Part shown: in pieces, positions 17,108 to 26,145 of the stretch
How positions within the stretch are numbered: the first letter of the stretch is position 1
How the letters are laid out: each line of letters begins with the position of its first letter
Assembly (NCBI GenBank): GCA_964477085.1
Contig: CAYZDF010000021.1
Location: 1 to 42,782, forward strand
Direction of reading: 5' to 3'
DNA: 42,782 nucleotides
DNA from: Dichloromethanomonas sp964477085
Lineage (GTDB): Bacteria; Bacillota; Desulfitobacteriia; Desulfitobacteriales; Syntrophobotulaceae
Notes under the pieces: model-generated
Seen by the model: only the letters and a program-made list of their open reading frames with translations
The model's database searches: none
What the model was told of the DNA's origin: nothing
Program-made: the position numbers and the translations under genes

Positions 17108-18162
17108 TTCTGAAAATTCACGAATACGGTCATCCCTGCATAGAGCGGGATATCAACCTCACCAACTTCCACCTTTACCCCGAAGGCCCTGATGTCGAAA
17201 CTTCCACTTTCATTGGTAGCACGCTTAACCGCAAAATCAGCACTTTTATTGATCGAGACCACTTTTCCCGTATAAATATTATCTTCATACGCGCCGAATC
17301 GTATGTTGACTTGCTGACCCGTTTGAACTTTAGAGATATCCGTTTCCTTTACGCTGCATTCAATCCAGGGTTTACTGTCATCGACAATGGTTACTATTTT
17401 TGAACCGGCTGAAACCAATTCACCCTCTTTAAGGTTCATTTGCGTCAATACGCCATCAACCGGAGAAATGATCTTTGTTTTTTCCAGTTGCAGTTCGACC
17501 TCGGCCAGTGAGTTCTGAGCGTTTTTAAGTTGTCCTGTCAATGACTCAATTGATGCGGCTGCACCGTTCACACTTGCTTGTACCGCTTTCAGTTCGCTGG
17601 CCTTTGCACCGTTAACAGCCGCTTCGTATTGCGCCTTTTTTATATCTCTGTCGGATACTGCCGACTCGTATTCTACTTGACTTATAGCACCTTCTTGCAA
17701 CAGAATTTCCATCCTCTTACAATGAGCTTCCGCCAAGTCATACTTGGACTTAAGTTGAGTGATTTCCTCAGGCCTGGCCCCTTCCTGAACCTGTACGAGT
17801 TTAGCCTCAGCTCCAGCCAGATTGGCTTGTGCTCCATGAATTTGCCCCTGTATCGTTTCTATTCCCGCTTGGGCCTGTACCCTTTTTAGCAGCAGCACCT
17901 CATCATCCAAGACCCCAAGCAGCTGTCCCTTGTTAACGGTATCTCCTTTAGACACATATACTTCCTTAATTACTCCTGAAAGCTGGACTGCCAGATTGGT
18001 TTCCGTCATTTCTAATATGGATTGTACTTCCAGAACCTCCGAAATTCTTGAAGCTGCTTCACTTTTATCTAATTGGCCAAGCACTATAAAGAAAACTATT
18101 GCCACAGCAACAATCGCGATTGTTATAAGGTATCCTCTTCTTAGCTTTAACTTAATTTGCAT
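17104..18162 (-). CDS. HlyD-type membrane fusion (adaptor) protein
   Basis: Membrane fusion subunit of an export system. A basic N-terminus and a single membrane helix (about residues 10-29) anchor it. A lipoyl half-motif (VSKGDTVNKGQLLGVLDD), a long alanine- and glutamine-rich coiled-coil hairpin, the second lipoyl half (ISPVDGVLTQMNLKEGELV) and a beta-barrel domain follow. The frame is open to 18192, but the ATG at 18162 has GGAGG seven bases ahead and is preferred (352 residues). It is first in an operon with two ABC-2 permeases. Adaptors of this class usually bridge to an outer membrane channel, though monoderm Firmicutes also carry them. Confidence 0.9.
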   Translation of the reverse strand: MQIKLKLRRGYLITIAIVAVAIVFFIVLGQLDKSEAASRISEVLEVQSILEMTETNLAVQLSGVIKEVYVSKGDTVNKGQLLGVLDDEVLLLKRVQAQAGIETIQGQIHGAQANLAGAEAKLVQVQEGARPEEITQLKSKYDLAEAHCKRMEILLQEGAISQVEYESAVSDRDIKKAQYEAAVNGAKASELKAVQASVNGAAASIESLTGQLKNAQNSLAEVELQLEKTKIISPVDGVLTQMNLKEGELVSAGSKIVTIVDDSKPWIECSVKETDISKVQTGQQVNIRFGAYEDNIYTGKVVSINKSADFAVKRATNESGSFDIRAFGVKVEVGEVDIPLYAGMTVFVNFQK

Positions 18163-18210
18163 GGTTGTACCTCCAGATAGCATTTTTATCACCTGATATC
18201 ATATTGCAGA

Positions 18211-18238
18211 TATATAAACTGAACATAAACAAGATCAA
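18211..18238 (-). promoter_or_regulatory. candidate promoter of the export operon with an 11-bp-spaced direct repeat
   Basis: TTGATC (18233-18238), a 16-base spacer and TATATA (18211-18216) on the minus strand form a moderate promoter about 50 bases ahead of the adaptor start. Two GTTTAT copies (18225-18230 and 18214-18219) lie 11 bases apart, the spacing used by OmpR-family dimers. The regulator link is inference, and AT-rich sequence makes such repeats frequent. Confidence 0.4.
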
Positions 18239-18266
18239 GGTACTATAAAATAATCAATAAAAAATA

Positions 18267-18302
18267 AGGTATTGTTTCTTCAAGCATTTAGAAACAATAC
18301 CT
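18267..18302 (-). terminator. terminator after ppdK
   Basis: A perfect 13-bp stem (18267-18279 with 18290-18302) and a 10-base loop are followed on the minus strand by a T-rich tail (TATTTTTTATTG). It lies 78 bases past the ppdK stop and insulates the export operon promoter immediately downstream. Confidence 0.83.
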
Positions 18303-18380
18303 CACTTATTTTCAACCTTAGCCTCTCAAAATCTTTGTATACACGAGGCTTTTGGGGTTTTATCCATTCTGTTCTAAGCC

Positions 18381-21047
18381 TTACTTTGATTGGTCTTTAT
18401 TGTTAAGGACGGCCTGTGCGGCTGCCAAACGAGCTATAGGTACTCTAAAGGGCGAAGACGAAACGTAATCCAGACCAATCTCCTGACAGAAATCAATCGA
18501 AGAAGGATCTCCACCGTGTTCACCGCAAATACCGATCTTAAGACCTGGGTTACTTTCTCTCCCCAGTTGTACACAGATTTTCATGATCTTGCCAACACCG
18601 TTGTGATCGAGAACAGCAAAGGGGTTTTCCTGTAGGATTTGATTATTGATATAGACTGGTAAAAACTTTCCTTCGGCATCATCTCGAGAGAAGCCGAAAA
18701 CAGCTTGCGTCAAGTCATTGGTTCCGAATGAAAAAAAGTCGGCGTAAGGAGCGATCTCATCAGCTGTAAGTGCTGCTCTGGGCATCTCGATCATGGTCCC
18801 TACAGTATAAGGGATCTCCACACTCTGAGCTTCCATGACTTCCCTGGCGATCACTTCGGTCTGTTGACGTAGGATCTCTAATTCTTTGTAGTGGATGACC
18901 AAAGGAATCTTGACTTGGGGAAGAACTTCATATCCTTCTTTAATCAAGCGTACTGCAGCCCGAAAGATCGCCTTGGACTGCATGGCATAGATCTCGGGGT
19001 AAGTGATACCCAGACGACAGCCACGGTGTCCGAGCATGGGATTCATTTCATGCAGTGCTCTTACTTTTTTAAGCAGATTTTCTTGATTATAAATTTTTTC
19101 CTGAACATTTCGATCCTCAGCATCCCCCGTTAACTTAAGAGTGAGAATCTCTTCACTTAATTCTTCGGCATTTGGAAGGAACTCATGCAGAGGAGGATCG
19201 AGAAGCCTGATCGTAACCGGAAGGCCAACCATTGCTTTCAGAATACCATAGAAGTCTTCTTCCTGCATAGGTAAGAGTTCAGCCAAGGCTTCCTCCCTTT
19301 CTTCCAGGGTCTGAGCCAGGATCATCTTCTGAACAATCGGCAGCCGAGCTGCATCCATAAACATATGTTCCGTCCGACAGAGGCCGATGCCTTGTGCTCC
19401 GAATTCCCTGGCCTTTAAAGCATCGGCAGGGGTATCAGCATTAGCCATAACCTTAAGCTGCCTGATTTCATCTGCCCACTTTAAGATGGTTTGGAACTCT
19501 TCACTTAAGTCAGGATCTTTCATGGGAACGCTGCCTCGGATGACGCGCCCGGTAGCACCATCAATCGTGATCTCCGCACCTTCTGGGTACTCTTGATTAT
19601 CGATCACCATCTTCTTATCGGTATAATAGATTCTTAATGATTCACACCCGCAGACTCCCGGTTTACCCATATGTCTGGCTACAACGGCAGCATGACTGGT
19701 CATTCCGCCTCTGCTGGTGAGTATTCCTTGTGAGGCAAGTACGCCATGGATATCATCCGGCGTGGTCTCGGTCCGCACCAGGATTACTTTCTCTCCCATG
19801 AGTCCTAGCTTTTCAGCCACATCAGCATCAAACACGATCTTTCCGGAAGCAGCTCCAGGAGAGGCGGGCAGACCTATGGCAATAACATCCAACTCTCCTT
19901 CATCATCGATTCTGCGATGCAGAAGCTTACCCAGTTGGTGAGGATTAACTCTCTGAACAGCCTCTTCATTGGTAATAAGACCTTCTTTACAAAGTTCAAC
20001 CGCAATTCGGATAGACGCAGAGATCGTACACTTTCCATTTCGGGTTTGGAGTATATAAAGCTTCCCTTTTTCAATGGTAAACTCAATATCCTGCATATCC
20101 CGATAATGACTCTCTAAGCTGGCTGCAATCTGACTGAACTGTCTGTAGATTTCTGGATTTTCATTTTCTAAGCTCTTAATGGGCAAGGGAGTCCTAATGC
20201 CTGCCACAACATCTTCCCCTTGTGCATTCATCAGAAATTCTCCATAAAGAACCCTCTCGCCGGTTGATGGATTACGAGTGAAAGCAACACCTGTCCCAGA
20301 GTCTTTGCCCATATTACCAAATACCATAGACTGAATGTTAACAGCTGTACCAATATCATTCGGAATATTATTGACTTTGCGATAAAATTTGGCTCTCTGA
20401 TTATTCCAAGACTTGAAAACAGCAGTGATCGCTTGCTTAAGCTGTTCATAAGGATCTTCCGGGAAAGCAAGACCTGTCTCAACCGAAACAACATTTTTGA
20501 ACTTTCTCACAATGTCTTTTAAGTTATTTGCTGTTAGTTCAGAATCGAAGTGAGCACCTTGTTTTTCTTTAACTTCATCAAGAATACTTTCAAAGCGATA
20601 GGTGTCAATTCCCAGTACCACATCAGCAAACATTTGAATAAAACGACGGTAGCAATCGTATGCGAATCTTTCGTTATTCGTCGCTTTACTTAAGCCCTGT
20701 GCGGTCTGATCGTTCAGTCCAAGGTTAAGAATAGTATCCATCATTCCCGGCATGGAGATTTTTGCACCGGAACGCACAGATACTAATAACGGATTCTCGG
20801 GGTCACCGAATTTCTTCCCACTTGTGCTTTCAACATCCTTAATAGCTGGTATAACCTGTTCCCATAAGCCATCCGGAAAGTTTTCACCAATGGCATAATA
20901 GGCTTGGCAAGCTTCGGTCGTTACGGTAAACCCTTGAGGTACACTTAAACCGATATTAGTCATTTCAGCCAGATTAGCTCCTTTGCCCCCCAGCAGATCA
21001 CGCATACCCGAATGTCCTTCACGAAAAAGATAGATGTATTTCTTCAT
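18381..21047 (-). CDS. ppdK: pyruvate, phosphate dikinase
   Basis: Interconverts pyruvate, ATP and phosphate with phosphoenolpyruvate, AMP and pyrophosphate. The 888 residues cover all three domains: the ATP-grasp domain from GGKGANLAEMTNIGLSVPQG, the swivelling phosphohistidine domain with TSRGGMTSHAAVVAR (catalytic H452, with regulatory Thr450 two residues before it), and the C-terminal PEP domain with GTNDLTQAVFGFSRDDAEG and GICGEHGGDP. The Clostridium symbiosum enzyme has nearly the same numbering (H455). AAAGGAG precedes the ATG. It lies six bases behind its regulatory kinase ppsR, and both probably depend on the ccpN promoter. In anaerobes it can serve gluconeogenesis or pyrophosphate-saving glycolysis. 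Confidence 0.97.
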   Translation of the reverse strand: MKKYIYLFREGHSGMRDLLGGKGANLAEMTNIGLSVPQGFTVTTEACQAYYAIGENFPDGLWEQVIPAIKDVESTSGKKFGDPENPLLVSVRSGAKISMPGMMDTILNLGLNDQTAQGLSKATNNERFAYDCYRRFIQMFADVVLGIDTYRFESILDEVKEKQGAHFDSELTANNLKDIVRKFKNVVSVETGLAFPEDPYEQLKQAITAVFKSWNNQRAKFYRKVNNIPNDIGTAVNIQSMVFGNMGKDSGTGVAFTRNPSTGERVLYGEFLMNAQGEDVVAGIRTPLPIKSLENENPEIYRQFSQIAASLESHYRDMQDIEFTIEKGKLYILQTRNGKCTISASIRIAVELCKEGLITNEEAVQRVNPHQLGKLLHRRIDDEGELDVIAIGLPASPGAASGKIVFDADVAEKLGLMGEKVILVRTETTPDDIHGVLASQGILTSRGGMTSHAAVVARHMGKPGVCGCESLRIYYTDKKMVIDNQEYPEGAEITIDGATGRVIRGSVPMKDPDLSEEFQTILKWADEIRQLKVMANADTPADALKAREFGAQGIGLCRTEHMFMDAARLPIVQKMILAQTLEEREEALAELLPMQEEDFYGILKAMVGLPVTIRLLDPPLHEFLPNAEELSEEILTLKLTGDAEDRNVQEKIYNQENLLKKVRALHEMNPMLGHRGCRLGITYPEIYAMQSKAIFRAAVRLIKEGYEVLPQVKIPLVIHYKELEILRQQTEVIAREVMEAQSVEIPYTVGTMIEMPRAALTADEIAPYADFFSFGTNDLTQAVFGFSRDDAEGKFLPVYINNQILQENPFAVLDHNGVGKIMKICVQLGRESNPGLKIGICGEHGGDPSSIDFCQEIGLDYVSSSPFRVPIARLAAAQAVLNNKDQSK

Positions 21048-21053
21048 TTCAAT

Positions 21054-21866
21054 CTACTCTCCTTTAAATATCTTTTGCATAATAATACTGGCCGTCTCTT
21101 CTACCGCTCTAGTCGTGGTATCGATGGTCACACAACCGATCTTTTTCATGATCTGCTCACCATATTCCAGTTCTTCCATGATCCGATTGAGAGTAGCATA
21201 ATCGGCAGAAGCACCTAAGCCAAGAGTCTTAAGACGTTCACTTCGGATCACATTAAGCTTCTCTGGGCTTAAAACAAGACCAAAAACTTTTTTGGGTGGG
21301 ATAACAAAAAGCTCTCGCGGTGGAGTTACTTCAGGGACAAGGGGAATATTCGCCGTCTTAATCCCTTTATGAGCCAGGTACATACTTAAGGGAGTTTTAG
21401 AGGTACGAGATACTCCGATCAAAACGACGTCAGCATAAAGCGCTCCGCGTGGATCTTTACCGTCGTCATACTTAACGGCAAACTCAACCGCTTCAACCTT
21501 GCGGAAGTATTGTTCATCCAGACGAGAGATAATGTTCGGTATATTTTTAGGCTGCATGCCTGTTTTCTCTTGTAAAGCGGAAATCATGGGACCGAGGATA
21601 TCGATGGTGACAAGGTTTTTTTCATGAGCACGTCTTTCTATGTAAAGCCTGAGATTAGTCAGTACGAGAGTATATACCAAGATGGCCTGCTCCTCTACTG
21701 CTTCCTCCAGAATATCATCGATATGCGTCTCGTCCTGAACATAAGGAACCTTTCTGACCTTGGTCTTGATGCCATTAAACTGCGCAGCTGCGGCTCTTGT
21801 TACAAATTCTGCTGTTTCTCCCAGAGCGTCAGATATCACGTAAATTACTGGGATTTGGTCTGTCAC
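21054..21866 (-). CDS. ppsR: pyruvate, phosphate dikinase regulatory protein (kinase/pyrophosphorylase, DUF299)
   Basis: A bifunctional enzyme that inactivates PPDK by ADP-dependent phosphorylation of the threonine near its catalytic histidine and reactivates it by phosphate-dependent removal. It starts with VIYVISDALGETAEFVTRAA and has the family P-loop VLIGVSRTSKTPLS (about residues 149-162) followed by NIPLVPEV. Length of 270 residues is typical (YqfL in Bacillus). The start is GTG with GAGGGG about nine bases upstream. Position directly before ppdK supports PPDK rather than PEP synthase as target. Confidence 0.95.
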   Translation of the reverse strand: MTDQIPVIYVISDALGETAEFVTRAAAAQFNGIKTKVRKVPYVQDETHIDDILEEAVEEQAILVYTLVLTNLRLYIERRAHEKNLVTIDILGPMISALQEKTGMQPKNIPNIISRLDEQYFRKVEAVEFAVKYDDGKDPRGALYADVVLIGVSRTSKTPLSMYLAHKGIKTANIPLVPEVTPPRELFVIPPKKVFGLVLSPEKLNVIRSERLKTLGLGASADYATLNRIMEELEYGEQIMKKIGCVTIDTTTRAVEETASIIMQKIFKGE

Positions 21867-21946
21867 CGAAACATCCCCTCACTTTCTCATATTACGGGTT
21901 CTTATATATTTTAATTGTTGATCATTTGGATCTAATCATTAGTAAC

Positions 21947-22585
21947 TCATGTAACACATCCCAGATCAACGAATAGATTCGTGACATTGGTCTTCGTAAA
22001 TCTACCTACCACTTCATATACTTCATTGCCGCCACCATCAATATAGATCTCCACAACGGGAAGTGTATCGATCTGATGTTGAACCAGTTTCCTTGCCGCG
22101 TCAAGCACGGATTCATCTGACGTTACCATGACGATATTTGGCATACGGGTCATTATGACACCAATAGGAACGTGATGTAATTCCGTCTTACCCAAGGAGG
22201 CTTTCAAGATATCTTTACGCGATACCATTCCTTTAAGCTCCCTATTATCATCAATTACGATCAAGCTGCCGACATTATTGGTGAACATAGATACAACAGC
22301 TTCGTAAATCGATATATTATCCTTGACTGCTGCGGCGATGGACTTAAAGTCTCCGACCCTCAGCTGGCGCATCCGCTCGGCGATTGGGGAACGGACTCTA
22401 TTTTCTTTATAGAAATAGCCAACCCTCGGCCTGGCTTCCAGCACACCGGTCATGGTAAGAATGGTGAGATCCGGCCTTAGAGTCGCTCTGGTCAGTTTGA
22501 GGTGGCTAGCGATTTGTTCACCAGTCATTGGGCTTGATCTTTTCACGAGTTCGACGATCTTTTCTTGGCGTTCGGAAAGCCGCAT
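21947..22585 (-). CDS. ccpN: CcpN-type transcriptional regulator (HTH plus two CBS domains)
   Basis: N-terminal winged helix (LSERQEKIVELVKRSSPMTG through TRATLRPDLTILTMTGVLE) and two CBS domains (about residues 75-195, including GSLIVIDDNRELKGMVSRKDIL). In Bacillus subtilis CcpN represses gluconeogenic genes and senses nucleotides through its CBS pair, and its gene lies beside yqfL (ppsR), as here. A GTG at 22594 is possible, but GGAGGG lies eight bases before the ATG at 22585, so that start is preferred (212 or 213 residues). Target genes are likely to include ppdK in this operon, by inference. Confidence 0.9.
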   Translation of the reverse strand: MRLSERQEKIVELVKRSSPMTGEQIASHLKLTRATLRPDLTILTMTGVLEARPRVGYFYKENRVRSPIAERMRQLRVGDFKSIAAAVKDNISIYEAVVSMFTNNVGSLIVIDDNRELKGMVSRKDILKASLGKTELHHVPIGVIMTRMPNIVMVTSDESVLDAARKLVQHQIDTLPVVEIYIDGGGNEVYEVVGRFTKTNVTNLFVDLGCVT

Positions 22586-22652
22586 TGGCATCACCCTCCG
22601 GATAGTAGTATAAAATAAATAGTATGTATTATTAGTACTTTGTCCGCGAATT

Positions 22653-22661
22653 ATTATATCA
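22653..22661 (-). promoter_or_regulatory. extended -10 promoter of ccpN-ppsR-ppdK
   Basis: The minus strand has TGATATAAT (consensus -10 TATAAT at 22653-22658 with the upstream TG) about 65 bases ahead of the ccpN start. No good -35 is visible at 17 bases, which is acceptable for an extended -10 promoter. Confidence 0.55.
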
Positions 22662-22758
22662 TATTTTATTTATATATATCACATTTCCATATATAAGTAT
22701 AGCTTTTTTTCGATTGCCAGAATATTAAAACAACTGTACTAATTTCCAACAAATTGAA

Positions 22759-22803
22759 CCCCCTGTGATTCCGAAAACTGCGAAGCAATTCCGGTACAGG
22801 GGG
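22759..22803 (-). terminator. GC-rich hairpin after glyS
   Basis: Eight-base arms CCCCCTGT (22759-22766) and ACAGGGGG (22796-22803) close an interrupted stem that also has inner CCG/CGG and TGC/GCA pairing. It lies about 95 bases beyond glyS. The tail on the minus strand (TTCAATTTGTTGG) is only moderately T-rich, so it may be a terminator or an mRNA end-protecting hairpin. Confidence 0.5.
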
Positions 22804-22896
22804 ATATTTCATTAATCTAAGGCATTATACCATTTTAAGGTTTTTTTGCTTACTTCTAAATGCTGGATCTTTGATAACCTTTACCTTTCAGCGATT

Positions 22897-24969
22897 TTAT
22901 GCCAGAAAAGTTAAATCACCGATACAGCTGATCAGTTGGACGCACTCCTGCAGTAATCCCAGACGGGCATTCCGCAGTTTTTCATCATCCACCATTATCA
23001 TTACCGAGTCGAAGAGTTTTTCAATGAATGGGACGAGTTCTGCCGCTATGGCGTAGGCTCTGTCATAATCATTTTGGCTTAAGGCCTCACTGATTTTGGG
23101 TCTTTGTTCCTGAAGAACTTCAGCAAGTTTAAGCTCAGAAGCATCTGTGAGATCGGTTAAGGCCCAGGCTGCTCCGGTAGCTTTTTTACTCAAATTGACA
23201 CAACGTACGGTAGCATTGAGATAAGCAGTAAATTCAACTCCCTCTCTTCTCTCAGCCAGACACTTGGCCTTTTTCATAATCGAGTAAGGTTGGTCTGCAC
23301 CTTGGGCCATCACCGCATCAACTGTATCGTAGCGCAAACCGGATTCCTGAAGCAGATAACGGACTCTTTGATTGAAGAAATCTTCCAGAGCCGGCATAAT
23401 CTTGGTCAACGGTTCCAGAGCAATCCCTTGTTCGGTAAAGATGCGATATGACTCTTCCAAGAGAGAATGAAGAGAAAGATTACGTTCATTCTGCATCAGC
23501 ATCCCTACTACCCCTAATGCCTGACGCCTTAAAGCATAAGGGTCCTGTGAACCAGTGGGTTGAATGCCGATCCCAAAAGAACCGACAATAGCATCAACAC
23601 GGTCGGCCATACTGACAGTCAAGCCTGTGATCGAAGATGGCAAATCATCACCGGTAAAGCGGGGACGATAATGTTCCAGAATACCGGAGCATACTTCTTG
23701 CTCTTCCCCGTTGTTCTTAGCATAATAGGCACCCATGATTCCCTGTAATTCAGGAAAATCATAAACCATATGGGTTACAAGGTCAGCCTTGGCCAGGTAA
23801 GCTGTACGATCCACCAATTCTAATGTCCTGTTATCCAACCCTAACCGACCTGCTATAGCAGTGGCCAGCTTCCTCAGGCGCTCCACCCTTTGACCGACAG
23901 TACCCAGTCTTTCGTGATAGACCACACGGTCCAACTGAGGTACTAAGGTCTGCAAAGGTTTTTTTAAATCCTCGCGGTAGTAGAAGGCGGCATCTTCCAG
24001 ACGCGCTTTTAAGACTTTTTTATTCCCCTCTTTGACAATATCCTGAGAAGTACTGTCTCCATTGCGTACGGTGATAAAATACGGTAAAAGTCGGCCGTCT
24101 TCCCCTCGTACCGGGAAATAGCGCTGGTGTTCTTTCATCGGTGTCGTGATAACCTCTTCCGGAAGAACCATATATTTAACGTCTACTTCACCGATTAAAG
24201 CGGTTGGATATTCAACCAGATGGCAGATCTCTGTCAAGAGTTCCTCATCCTGATCGACTGTACCGCCTACCTTGGCTGCCAGGGACTGAACCTGGCTCCA
24301 GATGGTTTCTTTTCTTTTTTGCTGATCAGCAAGAACAAAAGCAGCTTCTAAAGCAACGAGATATTCCTCTGGCTTCATTAAACGAACATATCCACCAAGT
24401 GTACGATGTCCGCGTGAGGTTCTGCCTGATTGTAATCCGACATAGCTTACGGGGATGACTTGATCACCGTAAAGGGCAAGCAGCCAGCGAATGGGACGGG
24501 CAAAGCGGACTTCATAATCACCCCAACGCATAGGCTTAGGAAAATTAAGACTGGTGATCAGATCCAGACAAAGCTTCGGAAGCAGTTTCTCCGTTTCTTC
24601 ACCTTTCAGAGATTTCAGTGCATACACATAAGGAATTCCATTAAATTCTTTAGTATAAAGATCATCTGTGGTGACACCCTGTCCCCGCGCAAATCCTTCG
24701 GCAGCTTTGGTGGGTTTGCCATCAGCATCAAAGGCTGCCTTCTGGGCCGGGCCTTTGGCTTCCTCACTGATATCTTCCTGCTTTTCAGCAAGAGCTTCAA
24801 TGTATAAGGCTATCCGTCGGGGTGTGACATAGGCTTTTAATTCCTTATAATCTAAGCGAAGTTCAGCCAGGAATTTACGAGCATTATTCTCTAGCTGGGA
24901 AACCGCTCCGGGAGCGAACTTCGCCGGTATCTCTTCCAAACCTATCTCCAATAAAAAATCCTTACTCAT
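22897..24969 (-). CDS. glyS: glycyl-tRNA synthetase beta subunit
   Basis: The tRNA-binding beta chain of the alpha2-beta2 glycyl-tRNA synthetase. The 690 residues show the family start FLLEIGLEEIPAKF, the conserved GIPYVYALKSLKG and FPKPMRWGDYEVRFARPIRW stretches, the HD-like region (VDRTAYLAKADLVTHMVYDF with FPELQGIMG), QDPYALRRQALG and the C-terminal anticodon-binding domain. ATG has AAAGGGG upstream. It begins two bases after the glyQ stop, so both subunits are made from one T-box-controlled message. Confidence 0.97.
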   Translation of the reverse strand: MSKDFLLEIGLEEIPAKFAPGAVSQLENNARKFLAELRLDYKELKAYVTPRRIALYIEALAEKQEDISEEAKGPAQKAAFDADGKPTKAAEGFARGQGVTTDDLYTKEFNGIPYVYALKSLKGEETEKLLPKLCLDLITSLNFPKPMRWGDYEVRFARPIRWLLALYGDQVIPVSYVGLQSGRTSRGHRTLGGYVRLMKPEEYLVALEAAFVLADQQKRKETIWSQVQSLAAKVGGTVDQDEELLTEICHLVEYPTALIGEVDVKYMVLPEEVITTPMKEHQRYFPVRGEDGRLLPYFITVRNGDSTSQDIVKEGNKKVLKARLEDAAFYYREDLKKPLQTLVPQLDRVVYHERLGTVGQRVERLRKLATAIAGRLGLDNRTLELVDRTAYLAKADLVTHMVYDFPELQGIMGAYYAKNNGEEQEVCSGILEHYRPRFTGDDLPSSITGLTVSMADRVDAIVGSFGIGIQPTGSQDPYALRRQALGVVGMLMQNERNLSLHSLLEESYRIFTEQGIALEPLTKIMPALEDFFNQRVRYLLQESGLRYDTVDAVMAQGADQPYSIMKKAKCLAERREGVEFTAYLNATVRCVNLSKKATGAAWALTDLTDASELKLAEVLQEQRPKISEALSQNDYDRAYAIAAELVPFIEKLFDSVMIMVDDEKLRNARLGLLQECVQLISCIGDLTFLA

Positions 24970-24971
24970 TG

Positions 24972-25850
24972 CTATTCCCCTTTCTGTTTAAGCAGCGGGA
25001 AACCTAATTCTTCCCTCTGAGCTACATAGGCTTGGGCACATAGACGGGCAAGGTTCCTGACACGAGCGATATAGCCTGTTCTCTCCGTGACACTGATCGC
25101 CCCTCTGGCTTCGAGAAGGTTGAAAGTATGGGAGCACTTCAGTACATAGTCGTAAGCAGGAACTACCAGTCCATGCTCAACAGTTCTCTGGGCCTCTTTT
25201 TCATACATATCAAACCAGACCCTGAGGGCATCGACATCAGCTACTTCAAAGTTATATTTGGAATAATCCTTTTCATTTTGCAGATAGATATCGCCATAAA
25301 GGATATCTCCTACCCATTCAATGTCAAAGACACTATCTTTACCCTGGATAAACGTCACAATTCTTTCAATGCCATAGCTGATCTCCGCGCAGACGGGTTT
25401 GCAATCTATCCCTCCGCATTGCTGAAAATACGTAAATTGGGTTACTTCCATGCCATCAAGCCAGACTTCCCAACCAAGTCCCCATGCTCCTAAAGTTGGG
25501 GATTCCCAGTTATCCTCTACAAATCGGATATCATGATCAGCCGGATTGATTCCCAATCTCTCCAGGCTTTCCAAATATAGTTCCTGAACATTGTCAGGTG
25601 AAGGCTTAAGGATCACCTGGTACTGGAAATAATGCTGGAGACGATTAGGGTTTTCCCCGTATCTTCCGTCCGTAGGACGTCTGGAAGGCTCCACGTAAGC
25701 CACATTCCAAGGCTCTGGACCTAAAGCTCTGAGGAATGTTGCCGGGTTCATTGTCCCCGCACCTTTTTCCATGTCATAAGGTTGAGCAATTATACATCCC
25801 TGTTCACCCCAAAACTGATTGAGGGTCAGGATAATGTCTTGAAATTTCAT
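24972..25850 (-). CDS. glyQ: glycyl-tRNA synthetase alpha subunit
   Basis: The catalytic chain that forms glycyl-adenylate. Its 292 residues match the family length. Conserved class II features include FWGEQGCIIAQPYDMEKGAG near the N-terminus, PSRRPTDGRYGENPNRLQ, DIRFVEDNWESPTLGAWG, WLDGMEVTQFTYFQQCGG and EISYGIERI. ATG follows AGGAGG at standard spacing. It is the first gene behind the glycine T-box leader. Confidence 0.97.
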   Translation of the reverse strand: MKFQDIILTLNQFWGEQGCIIAQPYDMEKGAGTMNPATFLRALGPEPWNVAYVEPSRRPTDGRYGENPNRLQHYFQYQVILKPSPDNVQELYLESLERLGINPADHDIRFVEDNWESPTLGAWGLGWEVWLDGMEVTQFTYFQQCGGIDCKPVCAEISYGIERIVTFIQGKDSVFDIEWVGDILYGDIYLQNEKDYSKYNFEVADVDALRVWFDMYEKEAQRTVEHGLVVPAYDYVLKCSHTFNLLEARGAISVTERTGYIARVRNLARLCAQAYVAQREELGFPLLKQKGE

Positions 25851-25904
25851 GACTTTTCCTCCTGAAATATTTATTATGGGTGATAACTCAATAATACCTT
25901 ATAA

Positions 25905-26139
25905 ATAAAAAACTCCCATCCTTACAGCACTCTCCGTGCTGCAGGGACGAGAGTTGTACTCCCGCGGTTCCACCCTGCTTGATTCCGTTTGGAATCCACT
26001 TTAAACTTATCTGCTCCGGGGTGCCTAATCTGCTCTCTCCCATCCGGCTTCCACCATCCCGGACTCTCTAGGGGGGCTGACACAGATATCCTTTCCCATC
26101 TCTGCAGATCAACTGGTAAATCCAATAGCAAATGATATC
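25905..26139 (-). promoter_or_regulatory. glycine T-box riboswitch leader of glyQS
   Basis: The minus-strand leader contains the invariant T-box sequence AGGGTGGAACCGCGGG (25961-25976), which binds the free CCA end of uncharged tRNA. Upstream, stem I carries a GGC glycine specifier codon, most likely at 26023-26025 in the context TTAGGCACC, plus the conserved AGAGAG and GGTGGAA elements. The competing terminator is at 25907-25955. When tRNA-Gly is uncharged the antiterminator forms and glyQS is transcribed. Confidence 0.93.
25907..25955 (-). terminator. T-box regulated terminator
   Basis: The stem runs from 25955 to 25911 with arms around a GTGCTG/CAGCAC core and a small loop, and is followed on the minus strand by a T run. 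The T-box sequence just upstream can pair with its 5' arm, giving the alternative antiterminator. Confidence 0.85.
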
Positions 26140-26145
26140 CAGAAT

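Noticed and set aside
25922..26131. Minus-strand open frame of 69 codons in the glyQS leader
   Set aside because: It lies wholly inside the T-box RNA, whose conserved elements explain the sequence.
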